Positions 1 to 8,282 of a DNA stretch of 64,000 nucleotides are shown piece after piece. The translations under genes were made by a program, and so were the position numbers. Within the stretch, counting starts at the first letter, position 1, and each line of letters starts with the position of its first letter. The stretch covers positions 3,844,001-3,908,000 of the forward strand of contig CBDCDJ010000007.1 in assembly GCA_965215355.1 (NCBI GenBank), read 5' to 3'. Source of the DNA: CBDCDJ01 sp965215355 (GTDB taxonomy: Bacteria; Deinococcota; Deinococci; Deinococcales; Trueperaceae). Below the pieces are notes generated by a model. The model searched no databases, was not told the DNA's origin, and worked only from the letters and a program-made list of their open reading frames with translations.

Positions 1-2
1 TG

Positions 3-887
3 GAGCGCTGCGGTGTGAGCGCGGCGGACAAGTGCCTCGTGGTGTTCAGCTACCACATGCTCGCGGGCGGCTGGCTTTTTCACGAGGGCCTGACGAGGCT
101 CGGCGCGACGGTGCTGGCGCTCGGCCCGGCGGACGCCGCGCAAGTTGTGGACATCGCCCGAACCTACGGCTTCAACGTGCTGGTCGGCAACCCGAGTTTC
201 GCCCGCAAGATAGGCGAAGCGGGCGGGCGCTTCGACAAACTCGTCGCGGCGGGCGAACCCTTCAGCGCGGTGCCGGGTTACCGCGAGGGTGTCGAGGCGG
301 CCCTGGGCTGCCAGGCTTACGACGCCTACGGACTGAGCGAAACGGGCGTCGTCGCGGCGGAGACGACGGCAAAAGACGGGCTGCACAGCGTTGCGGAGGC
401 CGGCGTTTTGGAGGTGTTGGACCCGCAGACCTTGCAGCCGGTCGCGGACGGCGACAAGGGCGAACTCGTCGTCACGAGTCTCACCCGCGAGGGAATGCCC
501 ATCCTCCGGTTCCGTACCGGCGACTTGACCCTTAAGGGCACGCAGGACGGTCACCTCGTGCTGCCGAGGGGCGTGTTCGGGCGCACCGACGCAATGGTCA
601 AAATCAAAGGCGTCAAGGTTTACCCCAAAGAACTGCTCTTCATCCTGGCAGCTACAAAGGGGCTGAACTTCCGAAACTACCAGCTCGTCGTGTCCTCAAA
701 ACCCGACGGCACCGACCAAGTGGTTTTGCGCGTTGAACACGAAGCCGACGCCGACCTTGCGGCCATCGACACGACCGAGCTGGCTAAGCGCATCCGCATT
801 GCGACCGGCGTGGGCATGAACGAGATTAAGCTTGCGGCCTCGGTCACGGGCGAAACAGTCGTGGACGCGCGTTTTAGTGAGTCTTGA
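3..887 (+). CDS. Phenylacetate-CoA ligase (PaaK)-like adenylate-forming enzyme, 5' truncated by window edge
   Basis: C-terminal two thirds of an AMP-binding acyl/aryl-CoA ligase that would activate a carboxylic acid to its CoA thioester in the cytoplasm. Visible: the core motif YGLSETG, the hinge region FRTGDL, and the C-terminal lid segment KIKGVKVYPKEL that is typical of PaaK-type ligases. The reading frame is open to the left edge, so the GTG at 15 is probably internal and the true start lies outside. It ends convergently with livF. In many genomes PaaK-type ligases sit beside branched-chain-type ABC transporters, so a role in uptake and activation of an aromatic or branched acid is an inference. 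Substrate cannot be read from the sequence. Confidence 0.85.
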   Translation, partial: ERCGVSAADKCLVVFSYHMLAGGWLFHEGLTRLGATVLALGPADAAQVVDIARTYGFNVLVGNPSFARKIGEAGGRFDKLVAAGEPFSAVPGYREGVEAALGCQAYDAYGLSETGVVAAETTAKDGLHSVAEAGVLEVLDPQTLQPVADGDKGELVVTSLTREGMPILRFRTGDLTLKGTQDGHLVLPRGVFGRTDAMVKIKGVKVYPKELLFILAATKGLNFRNYQLVVSSKPDGTDQVVLRVEHEADADLAAIDTTELAKRIRIATGVGMNEIKLAASVTGETVVDARFSES

Positions 888-1030
888 CGAAAGCTGAGTC
901 GGCAAGCGACTTTTCAGCCGGAGCCGGGCACGACGAGCAACCTAAAACCCGGCTCGGGAGACTAAAGAGGTACCGAGCCTCGAGCGCCGAGCGTCCAGGC
1001 TCAACCGCACCGCACAGCGCTTACCCGCTC

Positions 1031-1061
1031 ACTCGGTACTTTTCACCCGGTCCTCGGTACT
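1031..1061. repeat. Dispersed GGTACC/CTCGGTAC repeat, copy 1
   Basis: Copy of the element ACTCGGTACTTTTCACYCGG followed by TCCTCGGTACT, lying between the convergent ends of the PaaK-like gene and livF. A partial inverted copy (GGTACCGAG) lies at 969-977. Related copies occur at 1931-1993 and 44139-44285. No coding role is apparent; possibly a REP-like 3'-end element. Confidence 0.6.
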
Positions 1062-1066
1062 GCCTT

Positions 1067-1906
1067 TCACATCCACCGCTTGCGCCGCTTGTAAGACTTG
1101 ATGTCCTTGAACGACTTGCGCCCGCCCTCGGTCACGCCCATGTAGAACTCTTTGACGTCGGGGTTGGTTTTAAGCTCGGCGGCGACGCCCTCCAAGACGA
1201 TGCGGCCCTGCTCCATGATGTAGCCGTAGTCGGCAATCGACAGCGCGATGGCGGCGTTCTGCTCGACGACGAGCACGGTCGTTCCCTCGGCGTTGACCGT
1301 TTTGACGCGCTCGAAGATGTCGCGGACCAACAGCGGCGCGAGGCCCAAGCTCGGCTCGTCGAGTAGAAGCAGTTTCGGCGCGGCCATGAGCGCGCGGCCG
1401 ATGGCTATCATCTGCTGCTCGCCGCCGCTGGTGTAGCCCGCCTGGCGGCGGCGCAAGTCTTGCAGCCGCGGAAAAATCTCGTAGATGCGCTCCAACTCTT
1501 CTTTGACCTTGACGCCCTGGCGCGTAATCGAGCCGACCCGCAGGTTCTCCTCGACGGACAAGTGTTTGAACACGCGCCGCCCTTCGGGCACCTGCACGAT
1601 GCCGGAGCGCACGATCGTCTGCCCCGTGGCGTTGTGGACGGCTCGCCCTTCGAACACCACGCTGCCCTCGCGCACCGCGCCGTTCTCGGGCTTGAGCAAA
1701 CCCGACACCGCGCGCAACGTGGTCGTTTTGCCCGCGCCGTTGGTGCCTAAGAGCGCGACGATTTTGCCGCGCGGCACCTGCAAACTCACGCCCCGCAATA
1801 CCTGGATGATGTCGTGATAAACCACCTCGATGTTGTTCACCGAGAGCTGAATTTCACCTAAGTCGCTCGGGCGCAGGGGGCGGGTGGCTGTGGCGGCGTC
1901 AGTCAT
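1067..1906 (-). CDS. livF: Branched-chain amino acid-type ABC transporter ATP-binding protein LivF
   Basis: Cytoplasmic ATPase subunit of a HAAT-family importer. Walker A GTNGAGKT, signature TSGGEQQM (T in place of the usual L), Walker B LLLLDEPSLGLAP, followed by the LivF-type switch VVEQNAAIAL. At 279 residues it is longer than E. coli LivF because of a lysine/arginine-rich C-terminal tail (KSFKDIKSYKRRKRW). The substrate-binding protein gene lies upstream on the same strand, 90 bp away across a dispersed repeat. The usual permeases LivH and LivM and the second ATPase LivG are absent from this stretch, so the transporter must be completed by genes elsewhere. Confidence 0.94.
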   Translation of the reverse strand: MTDAATATRPLRPSDLGEIQLSVNNIEVVYHDIIQVLRGVSLQVPRGKIVALLGTNGAGKTTTLRAVSGLLKPENGAVREGSVVFEGRAVHNATGQTIVRSGIVQVPEGRRVFKHLSVEENLRVGSITRQGVKVKEELERIYEIFPRLQDLRRRQAGYTSGGEQQMIAIGRALMAAPKLLLLDEPSLGLAPLLVRDIFERVKTVNAEGTTVLVVEQNAAIALSIADYGYIMEQGRIVLEGVAAELKTNPDVKEFYMGVTEGGRKSFKDIKSYKRRKRWM

Positions 1907-1930
1907 AGGGCAATTCGCTCAAAAGAAGAT

Positions 1931-1993
1931 GAGTACCGAGTACCGAGTTGAAAGTCGCCTTTACTCGGTACTTTTCACTCGGTCCTCGGTACT
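1931..1993. repeat. Dispersed GGTACC/CTCGGTAC repeat, copy 2 (inverted pair)
   Basis: Two GTACCGAG units on the left face ACTCGGTACTTTTCACTCGG and TCCTCGGTACT on the right, so the 63-bp stretch can fold into a hairpin. It fills the gap between the livK-like stop and livF and could act as a processing or stability element between transporter genes (inference). Confidence 0.6.
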
Positions 1994-1996
1994 TCT

Positions 1997-3193
1997 TTAC
2001 TGCGCCGGGTGAATCTGGCGGAAGGTCTCCGAGCTGAACGGCTCGCTGAAGTCGACGAACTGCCCGTCTTCGACCCGGAACAGCTCGAGCGCGTCCACGC
2101 CCACGCGGTCGTCCTCGCTGAAACTCACCGGCCCGACGCCCAAGCCCCGCGCGTCGTAGACGCCCGCGCCGCCTTCGTTCATGGCTAACAGTTGCTCGTA
2201 GATGGTGTCGCTCGAGACCTCGCCCGCCTCGGCCGCGCGGCGCGCCGCCTCCACAAAGGTCGCGGCTTGCAGCAGCCCGGACGTGTAGTTCACGTCGTCC
2301 ACCGCTTCCGCGCCACGTCCGTAGCGCTCGCCGACCTCTTGCTGAAAGGGGATGTTCGAGGGCAGCGGAAAGCTCGTCGCCCACAAAAAGCCCTCGGCGG
2401 CGTCGCCGGCCAAGCTCACCAGCGTGTTGCCGCCGGTGTAGTGCGCGCCCATAAAAGTCATCTTCTCCAAGAGCCCCAAGTCTCGGGCCGTGTTGAGCAG
2501 CGCGGCGATCGGCGACTGCACCGTCTGCCCGATGACGTACTGCACGCCGCTGTTGTCCCAGCGCTGGAGCATGGCGGTGTAGTCCAAGCCCTCGCCGTGC
2601 TCTTGCACCTCGACGATTTCGATGCCGAGCGCTTCGGCGGCGGCAGAAGCGTCCTCGACCGGCGCACGTCCAAAGGCGCTCGGGTGGACGAGCATGGCGA
2701 CCTTGGGCGCGGCGTCGCCGGTATGGTTTTGGGCTACCCACTCCAGCAGCGCCACCACCTGCTCGCTGTAGGACGTAATCGGCAAAAAGTTGTAGGCGTT
2801 GTCGGGCGGGTCGATGACGCCGATGTGCAGGCTCGAGGAAATCACCGGAACCTCTTCTTCGACCGCGTTGACTTTGAGTTGCAGCGTCGCCCCGGTCGCG
2901 TAGGACAGGTAAGCCATCATGCCCTCGTCCAGAAAGCCCTCGAAGTTGCGCAAAGAATTGTCGTTGTCGTAAGCGTCGTCGCTCGTCAGGCAGGTCAGCG
3001 TGTGCTCGGGGATGAGGTTTTCGTCGCTGGCGTAGCGGCAGTAGTCCTCGACGCCCTGAATCACGTACTGGCCCGCGTCCGAGGTCGGCCCCGTCACCGC
3101 GCCCGACCAGCCGATGACGATGTCTTGCGCCGTCGCCCCGCTGCACAGTGCGACCGTCAATAAAGCGACCAACCACTTGAGTCTTGCTTTCAT
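1997..3193 (-). CDS. ABC transporter substrate-binding protein, Leu/Ile/Val-binding family
   Basis: Periplasmic-type solute receptor, 398 residues. N-terminal signal peptide (MKARLKWLVALLTVALC...ATAQ) with cleavage probable after the AxA-like end near residue 22. The mature part starts DIVIGWSGAVTGPTSDAGQY, the pattern of type I periplasmic-binding proteins of the LivK/amide family. ATG start is supported by the ribosome-binding site GGGAGGTAA eight bases upstream. It lies upstream of livF on the same strand and is presumably its partner. The ligand is unknown; a PaaK-like ligase next door fits an organic acid or amino acid. Confidence 0.9.
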   Translation of the reverse strand: MKARLKWLVALLTVALCSGATAQDIVIGWSGAVTGPTSDAGQYVIQGVEDYCRYASDENLIPEHTLTCLTSDDAYDNDNSLRNFEGFLDEGMMAYLSYATGATLQLKVNAVEEEVPVISSSLHIGVIDPPDNAYNFLPITSYSEQVVALLEWVAQNHTGDAAPKVAMLVHPSAFGRAPVEDASAAAEALGIEIVEVQEHGEGLDYTAMLQRWDNSGVQYVIGQTVQSPIAALLNTARDLGLLEKMTFMGAHYTGGNTLVSLAGDAAEGFLWATSFPLPSNIPFQQEVGERYGRGAEAVDDVNYTSGLLQAATFVEAARRAAEAGEVSSDTIYEQLLAMNEGGAGVYDARGLGVGPVSFSEDDRVGVDALELFRVEDGQFVDFSEPFSSETFRQIHPAQ

Positions 3194-3285
3194 GCTTACC
3201 TCCCTTGGATTGTGTTGTGGTTAAGAGTGTAACCCAAAAGGAGGTCGCTGTGCTTTCATGTTCGTGCGGTCGTCGGCCGCCGCGC

Positions 3286-4377
3286 TCAGGGGTTCAGCGT
3301 CACCTTGACCGAAGTCAAGCCCGACGCGACCATGTCCAACCCTTTTTGAAAGTCCTCCAAGGGCAGCTGGTGGGTGACGATTTTCTCCATCGGCAACAGG
3401 TTTTGTTGCAGCATCCGCATCGCCACCGGGTAGCAAAACGGCCCCAAGTGCGAGCCGTGGATGTTGAGTTCCTTGGTGTCGCCGATGATCGTCCAGTCGA
3501 CGGTGACGGGTTCGCGGAACACGCTGAATTCGACAAAGGTGCCGAGTTTGCGAATCATCTGCAAGCCTTGCTGCACGGCTGACGGGTGCCCGGTCGCCTC
3601 GATGTACACGTCGCAACCGTAGCCGCCGGTGAGTTCGCGCACCTCTTCGACGACATCCGTTTTTGTAGGGTTGAGGCCTATGTCCGCGCCGCAGCGCTTG
3701 GCAAGTTCCAGGCGCTCGTCGTTGAGGTCGAGCGCGACGATTCGCTCGGCCCCTCTCAGCTTGGCGGCGGCGAACATGCCCAGGCCCAGCGGCCCCGCCC
3801 CGGCGATGACGACCGTGTCCTGAAACTGGACGTCGCCGCGCTCGACCGCGTGAACCGAGCAGGCCAGCGGTTCGATGAAGACCGCGTGGTGCCAGAGAAT
3901 GTCTTTGGGCACACGGTAGTTGAGCGCGTTCGCCGGAAACACCATGTACTCCGCCCAGGAACCGAAAGCGTGTTGGCGAAAGCCGTAAATGTCGTGAACT
4001 TGACACATCCAGTACTGCCCGCGCTGGCAGTAGCGGCAGTTCCAGCAGGGGGTAATCTGCTCGGAGATAGCGTGGTCGCCTATTTCCAAACCGTACTTCT
4101 CGCCCGCGCCTTCGCCCAGCGCCACGACCTCGCCGACGAACTCGTGGCCGGGGGTGACGGGAGCCTGGCAATAGCCTTGGCGGTTTTCGTCGCCCCAAAA
4201 GAGGGCCGCGCCCGAATAGCACTTGATGTCCGAGGCGCAGATGCCGGTGGACTTTACCCGGATGACCACTTCACAGGGGCCGGGTGCGGGGACGGGGCGT
4301 TCCTCGAGCCTATAGTCTTCCGGCCCGTGGCAGACCACCGCGGGCATGGTTTTGGGCAGGGTTTCGCTCGTAGTCAT
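3286..4377 (-). CDS. Zinc-dependent alcohol/polyol dehydrogenase (MDR family, erythritol/L-threitol dehydrogenase-like)
   Basis: Medium-chain NAD(P)-dependent dehydrogenase, 363 residues. Catalytic zinc site residues in GICASDIKCYSG (Cys), GHEFVGEV (His-Glu) and the downstream IEPLACSVHA; structural zinc cluster C-x2-C-x2-C-x7-C in CWNCRYCQRGQYWMC. Rossmann motif GAGPLGLG. The SDIKCYSGAxxFWG signature is the one I associate with erythritol/threitol dehydrogenases, so a sugar-alcohol substrate is more likely than ethanol (inference). The reading frame extends to 4521, but the ATG at 4377 is preceded by AGAGAGGAAA at correct spacing and begins the domain, so I chose it. Confidence 0.9.
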   Translation of the reverse strand: MTTSETLPKTMPAVVCHGPEDYRLEERPVPAPGPCEVVIRVKSTGICASDIKCYSGAALFWGDENRQGYCQAPVTPGHEFVGEVVALGEGAGEKYGLEIGDHAISEQITPCWNCRYCQRGQYWMCQVHDIYGFRQHAFGSWAEYMVFPANALNYRVPKDILWHHAVFIEPLACSVHAVERGDVQFQDTVVIAGAGPLGLGMFAAAKLRGAERIVALDLNDERLELAKRCGADIGLNPTKTDVVEEVRELTGGYGCDVYIEATGHPSAVQQGLQMIRKLGTFVEFSVFREPVTVDWTIIGDTKELNIHGSHLGPFCYPVAMRMLQQNLLPMEKIVTHQLPLEDFQKGLDMVASGLTSVKVTLNP

Positions 4378-4727
4378 GGCGTTTCCTCTCTGTGAGGCGG
4401 GGACGGGCCGTGCCGAACCGCAAAGCTCCCCTTTGAGCAGTATAAAGGTCTGCCGAGTGGGGCGGCGGTCACCCGGCCCGAGGGCCGACGACAGCGGAGT
4501 GCTCGAGCCGAACGTCGCCATAAACCGGTAAAGACACCAAAATCGCGGGGAAAGTAAGGACGGTGCAAAGAAGCTGCGAAGGCGCGACGTTTATAGGACT
4601 GTTACGAACTGAAAACGCTTTTCAAACATCGAATCCCGGTGTGACCTGTGGAGTTAGCCTCCCTGTCGCGCTCGAGCTTGCGAGCGGGAGCCCGCCCCGC
4701 GTCTGAGCGTGTTCGGCCCGACCGTGC
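4378..4727. other. 350-bp intergenic region upstream of the dehydrogenase
   Basis: No convincing gene. It contains the candidate operator at 4610-4624, a CGCTCG/CGAGCG hairpin near 4669-4684, and a 9-bp perfect inverted repeat (CCGTGCTCA/TGAGCACGG, 4722-4741) that spans the stop codon of the GGDEF-EAL gene and may form a 3' hairpin without a U-tract. Confidence 0.5.
4610..4624. promoter_or_regulatory. Candidate operator, inverted repeat TGAAAA-N3-TTTTCA
   Basis: TGAAAACGCTTTTCA, an inverted repeat with 6-bp arms that resembles operators of LacI-family regulators. It lies 233 bp before the dehydrogenase start, so control of that gene is only a possibility; no LacI-type regulator is seen nearby. 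Confidence 0.3.
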
Positions 4728-6695
4728 TCAGTTGAGCACGGCGAGTTGGGGCGACGGTGCCCCCACCCGGGCACGGCCCAAACAGGCCGTGACGTCGTCG
4801 GGGGCGAGGGGGCGGGCGAAAAAGTAGCCCTGGCCCCGCTGGCAGCCGAGCGAGCGCAACAGGTCGCGCTGCGCCGCCGTTTCGATGCCCTCGGCGACGA
4901 TTTTCAGGTCGAGCGCCGCGGCCACCGCGACCACGGCTTGCACCAGCGCCACGCTGAACTGGGGGTCTTGGGCGGTGCTCGGGGTCGTACTCAACTCCGT
5001 GACGAACGACCTGTCTATCTTAACCGTGTCGATAGCGAGGTGGTTGAGGTAGGCCAACGACGAGTAGCCGGTGCCGAAGTCGTCCAGCGCGACGCTGACC
5101 CCGAGCCCGCGCAGTTGTGTCAGCGCGGCGTTGACGGCGGCGTGGCCGGTGGCGTGGTCGGCGACGGGGCCGGTCAGCAGGACGCTTTCGGTGAGTTCGA
5201 TTTCCAGACTGCTTCCGCTCAAACCGTGCCGGGCGAGCGTCTCGCGCACGAGCGTGACGAAGTCGGGCTGGGCGAACTGAAAAGCCGAGACGTTGACGTT
5301 GACGCGCAACGCCGTGAACCCGGCCCGGTGCCAGTTCCGGAGTTGCTCACAAGCCGCCTCGAGCACCCACGTGCCCAGCGGCAAAATCAAGCCGTGCTCT
5401 TCCGCCAGCGGAATAAAGGTGTCGGGCGGGACGGCTCCTTGAGGATGGTTCCAGCGCAGCAACGCCTCGACGCTCACGAATTCGCCGGTGTGCAGGTCGG
5501 TGACGGGTTGGTAGACCAGGGAAAGTTCGCCGCGCTCGAGCGCGGCGCGCAGGTCCTGGGCGAGGTGTTGACTCGCGCTGCGCTGCCGGGTCATCTTTTC
5601 GTCGAAACGGCGCACCGCGTTTTTGCCGCTCCGCTTGGCTTCGTACATGGCGCTGTCGGCGTTGCGCAACAGGTCGTCGCCGTCGTCCGGAAAAAAACTC
5701 ACCCCGATGGACACCGAGGTGCGCTGCCACTGGCCCTCGAGGTGGAACGGCTGGCGCAGCAGTTCGCCCAAGCGCTCGACCCTGTTCAGGCCCGCCCGGA
5801 CCTCGCCCAAGTCGCGCAGCAACAGCACGAACTCGTCACCCCCCAAGCGCGCCACCGTGTCGCCCGCGCGTACCTGACCGGCGAGCACCCGACCGACTTG
5901 GCGCAAAAGTTGGTCGCCCGCGCCGTGTCCCAAGCTGTCGTTGATACTCTTAAAACTGTCCAGGTCGATAAAAGCCACGGCGAGCCGCTCGTCCTTCGCC
6001 GCGGCCACGCGCAACGCCTCTTTCAAAACCCGCTCGAAGTGGGGGCGGTTGGAAAGTCCGGTCAGGGTGTCCGTGGCGGCGCGCAGTTCCAAAACTTCCG
6101 CTTTCGCCGCCGTTTTCTCGAAGTCCCTGCGCAGGGCGTTGAAGCTGAGGACCAGCACGGCGCAGGTGAGGTTGGCGAGGTTGAGCTGCAACAGGGCGTA
6201 AAGGACGGAGTAGTTCGGCTGCTGCCAGGTCGTGACGAGGTAAGCCAGACTGGTCAGGGTGAAGACGCCGAAAAAGCCCCTGGTGAGCCACCGGGCACCG
6301 GGCATACCGGGCACGAACGCGGCGAGGACATAGACGGCGGGCACCCAAAACAGCGACTCGGTCATCTCGTTGAGAATGAACTGGGGATTGGGGTAGAGAA
6401 AAAGGATGTAAAAAAGTTTGGCCGCGAAAAAAAAGCTGGCACCCCAAGCGGCACTCATGGTTGCAAAGCCGAGGGTGACGCGTTTGCGAATGAACAGCAA
6501 GTCGACGGCGAGAAGCGCCGCGGCCATAAAGGGATAGACAAAGCTGTCGAAAGGGGAAGACTGGCCGCTCGGGCCTTCCAAAAGCGAAGCGGCCACAAAG
6601 GCCAGTGCGGGCATGGGCAGCGCGCTTTCGACGATGGCGTCCCACCTGAGCTGCGCGGACTTCGGGGGGGCGCTTCTGAAAAAAGGCAGCTTCAC
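4728..6695 (-). CDS. Membrane-bound GGDEF-EAL cyclic-di-GMP signalling protein
   Basis: 655-residue protein. An N-terminal region (about residues 20-190) holds several hydrophobic segments, followed by a linker helix, a GGDEF domain and an EAL domain. The active-site motif RLGGDEF is intact and is preceded at the correct distance by RAGD, an RxxD inhibitory site, so diguanylate cyclase activity with product feedback is plausible. The EAL domain keeps EALLRW, the Asn in NVNVSAFQF, ELTES, DDFGTGYSSL, KIDRSF and EGIE, so phosphodiesterase activity is also plausible. Which activity dominates cannot be read. The GTG start lies 6 nt after a TACACT box (6702-6707), suggesting a leaderless message. 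Monocistronic. Confidence 0.95.
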   Translation of the reverse strand: MKLPFFRSAPPKSAQLRWDAIVESALPMPALAFVAASLLEGPSGQSSPFDSFVYPFMAAALLAVDLLFIRKRVTLGFATMSAAWGASFFFAAKLFYILFLYPNPQFILNEMTESLFWVPAVYVLAAFVPGMPGARWLTRGFFGVFTLTSLAYLVTTWQQPNYSVLYALLQLNLANLTCAVLVLSFNALRRDFEKTAAKAEVLELRAATDTLTGLSNRPHFERVLKEALRVAAAKDERLAVAFIDLDSFKSINDSLGHGAGDQLLRQVGRVLAGQVRAGDTVARLGGDEFVLLLRDLGEVRAGLNRVERLGELLRQPFHLEGQWQRTSVSIGVSFFPDDGDDLLRNADSAMYEAKRSGKNAVRRFDEKMTRQRSASQHLAQDLRAALERGELSLVYQPVTDLHTGEFVSVEALLRWNHPQGAVPPDTFIPLAEEHGLILPLGTWVLEAACEQLRNWHRAGFTALRVNVNVSAFQFAQPDFVTLVRETLARHGLSGSSLEIELTESVLLTGPVADHATGHAAVNAALTQLRGLGVSVALDDFGTGYSSLAYLNHLAIDTVKIDRSFVTELSTTPSTAQDPQFSVALVQAVVAVAAALDLKIVAEGIETAAQRDLLRSLGCQRGQGYFFARPLAPDDVTACLGRARVGAPSPQLAVLN

Positions 6696-6701
6696 ACCCG
6701 G

Positions 6702-6707
6702 AGTGTA
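6702..6707 (-). promoter_or_regulatory. -10 box (TACACT) of the GGDEF-EAL gene, leaderless type
   Basis: TACACT, six bases (CCGGGT), then the GTG start. This spacing puts the transcription start at or next to the initiation codon. Confidence 0.55.
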
Positions 6708-6879
6708 GCGGCCCGAATCTTACAGGAATCTTAAACAGTCCGCCTCTCGCCGACAAAGGGCGATGGCAAGCTCGCTCGCGTCGCTGGGGCGTCAAACTTA
6801 GGGTTCGGTTTTCAGTTCACCACCGACGCCCGCTCAGCACCAAAACGGGGTCGAAGCTTCGGGGCGCAGGACCGCACTG

Positions 6880-6885
6880 TATGCT
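6880..6885 (+). promoter_or_regulatory. -10 box (TATGCT) of the amidase gene, leaderless type
   Basis: TATGCT followed by six bases and ATG, with no Shine-Dalgarno sequence. No canonical -35 hexamer is visible. Confidence 0.55.
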
Positions 6886-6891
6886 GAGCCT

Positions 6892-8238
6892 ATGGACCCG
6901 ACAAGTTTGTCCCTGCTCGAGCTTGGCGCAGCTTACCGCGCCAAACGCTTAAGTCCCGTCGAGGTGACCGAAGCCTACCTGCACAAGGTGAAAGCCGGCG
7001 AGGTGTACCGCGTGGTGACGGCCGAGCGGGCGCATCAGCAGGCGCGCCGCGCCGAACGCTTGTTCGCTCGGGGTGTAGCCTTGGGGCCGCTGCAAGGCGT
7101 GCCCGTCGCCTTGAAAGACCTCGTCGACACCGCGGGCGAGGTCACGGCGGCGGGCTCGAGAGTCTTGGCCGAGGCCGCACCGGCCGCGGAAGACGCCCCC
7201 GTCGCCGCCCGGCTCGACGCGGCGGGCGCGGTCTTTCTGGGCAAAACGACCATGACCGAACTCGCTTTTTCCGGCCTCGGGCTCAACCCGCACTTCGGCA
7301 CGCCCCATAACGCGCTTGACGAGGCGCGGGTTCCCGGCGGCTCGTCCTCGGGCTCGGCGGTGGCGGTGGCGCGCGGCCTCGCCTGCGCCGCGGTGGGTTC
7401 GGACACGGGGGGCTCGGTGCGGATTCCGGCCTCGTTCAACGGCCTGGTCGGGCTGAAAACGACCGACGGCGCGCTGCCCACCGACGGCTGCACCGCGCTC
7501 TCGACCACGCTCGACACGCTCGGCCCGATAACGCGCACGGTGCCGGACGCCTGGGCGCTGTGGCTGGCGCTCACCGCCAAACCGTACAAACAGCTCGAGC
7601 CCAACCCGCCCGCCAAACTCAAGCTACTGGTTCCAACCAACGTGGTGCTCGAGGACGCGGATAACGAAGTGCTCGAAGGTTTTGAAAAAACCCTCGAAAT
7701 TTTCGAGTCGCAGGGCCACACGGTCGAGCGGCGCGCGGTGCCCGAGCTGCAAACCATCCGCGACCTTTACGCTCGCTACGGCAGCTTCGCCAGCCACGAG
7801 TCGTTCGCGCTTTACGAGGACATGCTGCTGTCACGCGGCGCGGACATCGACCCGCGGGTGGCGCGAAGGATTCTCGAGTACAAACATCGCCCGGCCAGCG
7901 ACTACCTGCGCCTGAGTTACGCGCGCCGCGACCTGGTGCGCGCCTTTTGGGAGCGCTACCGCGCTTTCGAAGCGGTGCTCGCGCCGACCGTCGCCGTTTT
8001 GCCCCCGCGCCTCGACACGCTCCTCCAAGACGACGCTTACTTCGCCGTCAACAGCCTCGTCCTGCGCAACACGACGCTCTTCAACTTTCTGAGCGGCCCG
8101 GCCGTGAGCGTGCCCTGCGCCGCAACCTTGACAGGTCTGTCGGTCGGACTCATGGTGGCTGTTGCGCCGCACGGGGAAGCGTTGGCGCTGGGGATTGCCG
8201 CGCTCGTCGAACTACGGCAAGCGCACCCGCTCGAGTAA
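6892..8238 (+). CDS. Amidase signature family hydrolase
   Basis: 448-residue cytoplasmic amidase. The Ser-cisSer-Lys triad is visible: Lys in VALKDLVDT, cis-Ser in the glycine/serine-rich loop GGSSSGSA, and nucleophile Ser in GSDTGGSVRIPA. It lacks the extra features of GatA and is not beside gatB/gatC, so it is more likely a catabolic amidase acting on small amides than the tRNA amidotransferase subunit. Start ATG sits six bases after a TATGCT box. It converges with the monooxygenase gene 44 bp downstream. Substrate unknown. Confidence 0.92.
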   Translation: MDPTSLSLLELGAAYRAKRLSPVEVTEAYLHKVKAGEVYRVVTAERAHQQARRAERLFARGVALGPLQGVPVALKDLVDTAGEVTAAGSRVLAEAAPAAEDAPVAARLDAAGAVFLGKTTMTELAFSGLGLNPHFGTPHNALDEARVPGGSSSGSAVAVARGLACAAVGSDTGGSVRIPASFNGLVGLKTTDGALPTDGCTALSTTLDTLGPITRTVPDAWALWLALTAKPYKQLEPNPPAKLKLLVPTNVVLEDADNEVLEGFEKTLEIFESQGHTVERRAVPELQTIRDLYARYGSFASHESFALYEDMLLSRGADIDPRVARRILEYKHRPASDYLRLSYARRDLVRAFWERYRAFEAVLAPTVAVLPPRLDTLLQDDAYFAVNSLVLRNTTLFNFLSGPAVSVPCAATLTGLSVGLMVAVAPHGEALALGIAALVELRQAHPLE

Positions 8239-8282
8239 ACACGGGTTTGGGTGTTCTCGAGCAACGTCCGAGAGGCTTATGG

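Noticed and set aside
4746..6734. 662-codon open frame on the plus strand
   Set aside because: It lies wholly opposite the GGDEF-EAL gene, whose motifs are intact; composition is Arg/Gln/His/Val-rich as expected for an antisense shadow in GC-rich DNA.
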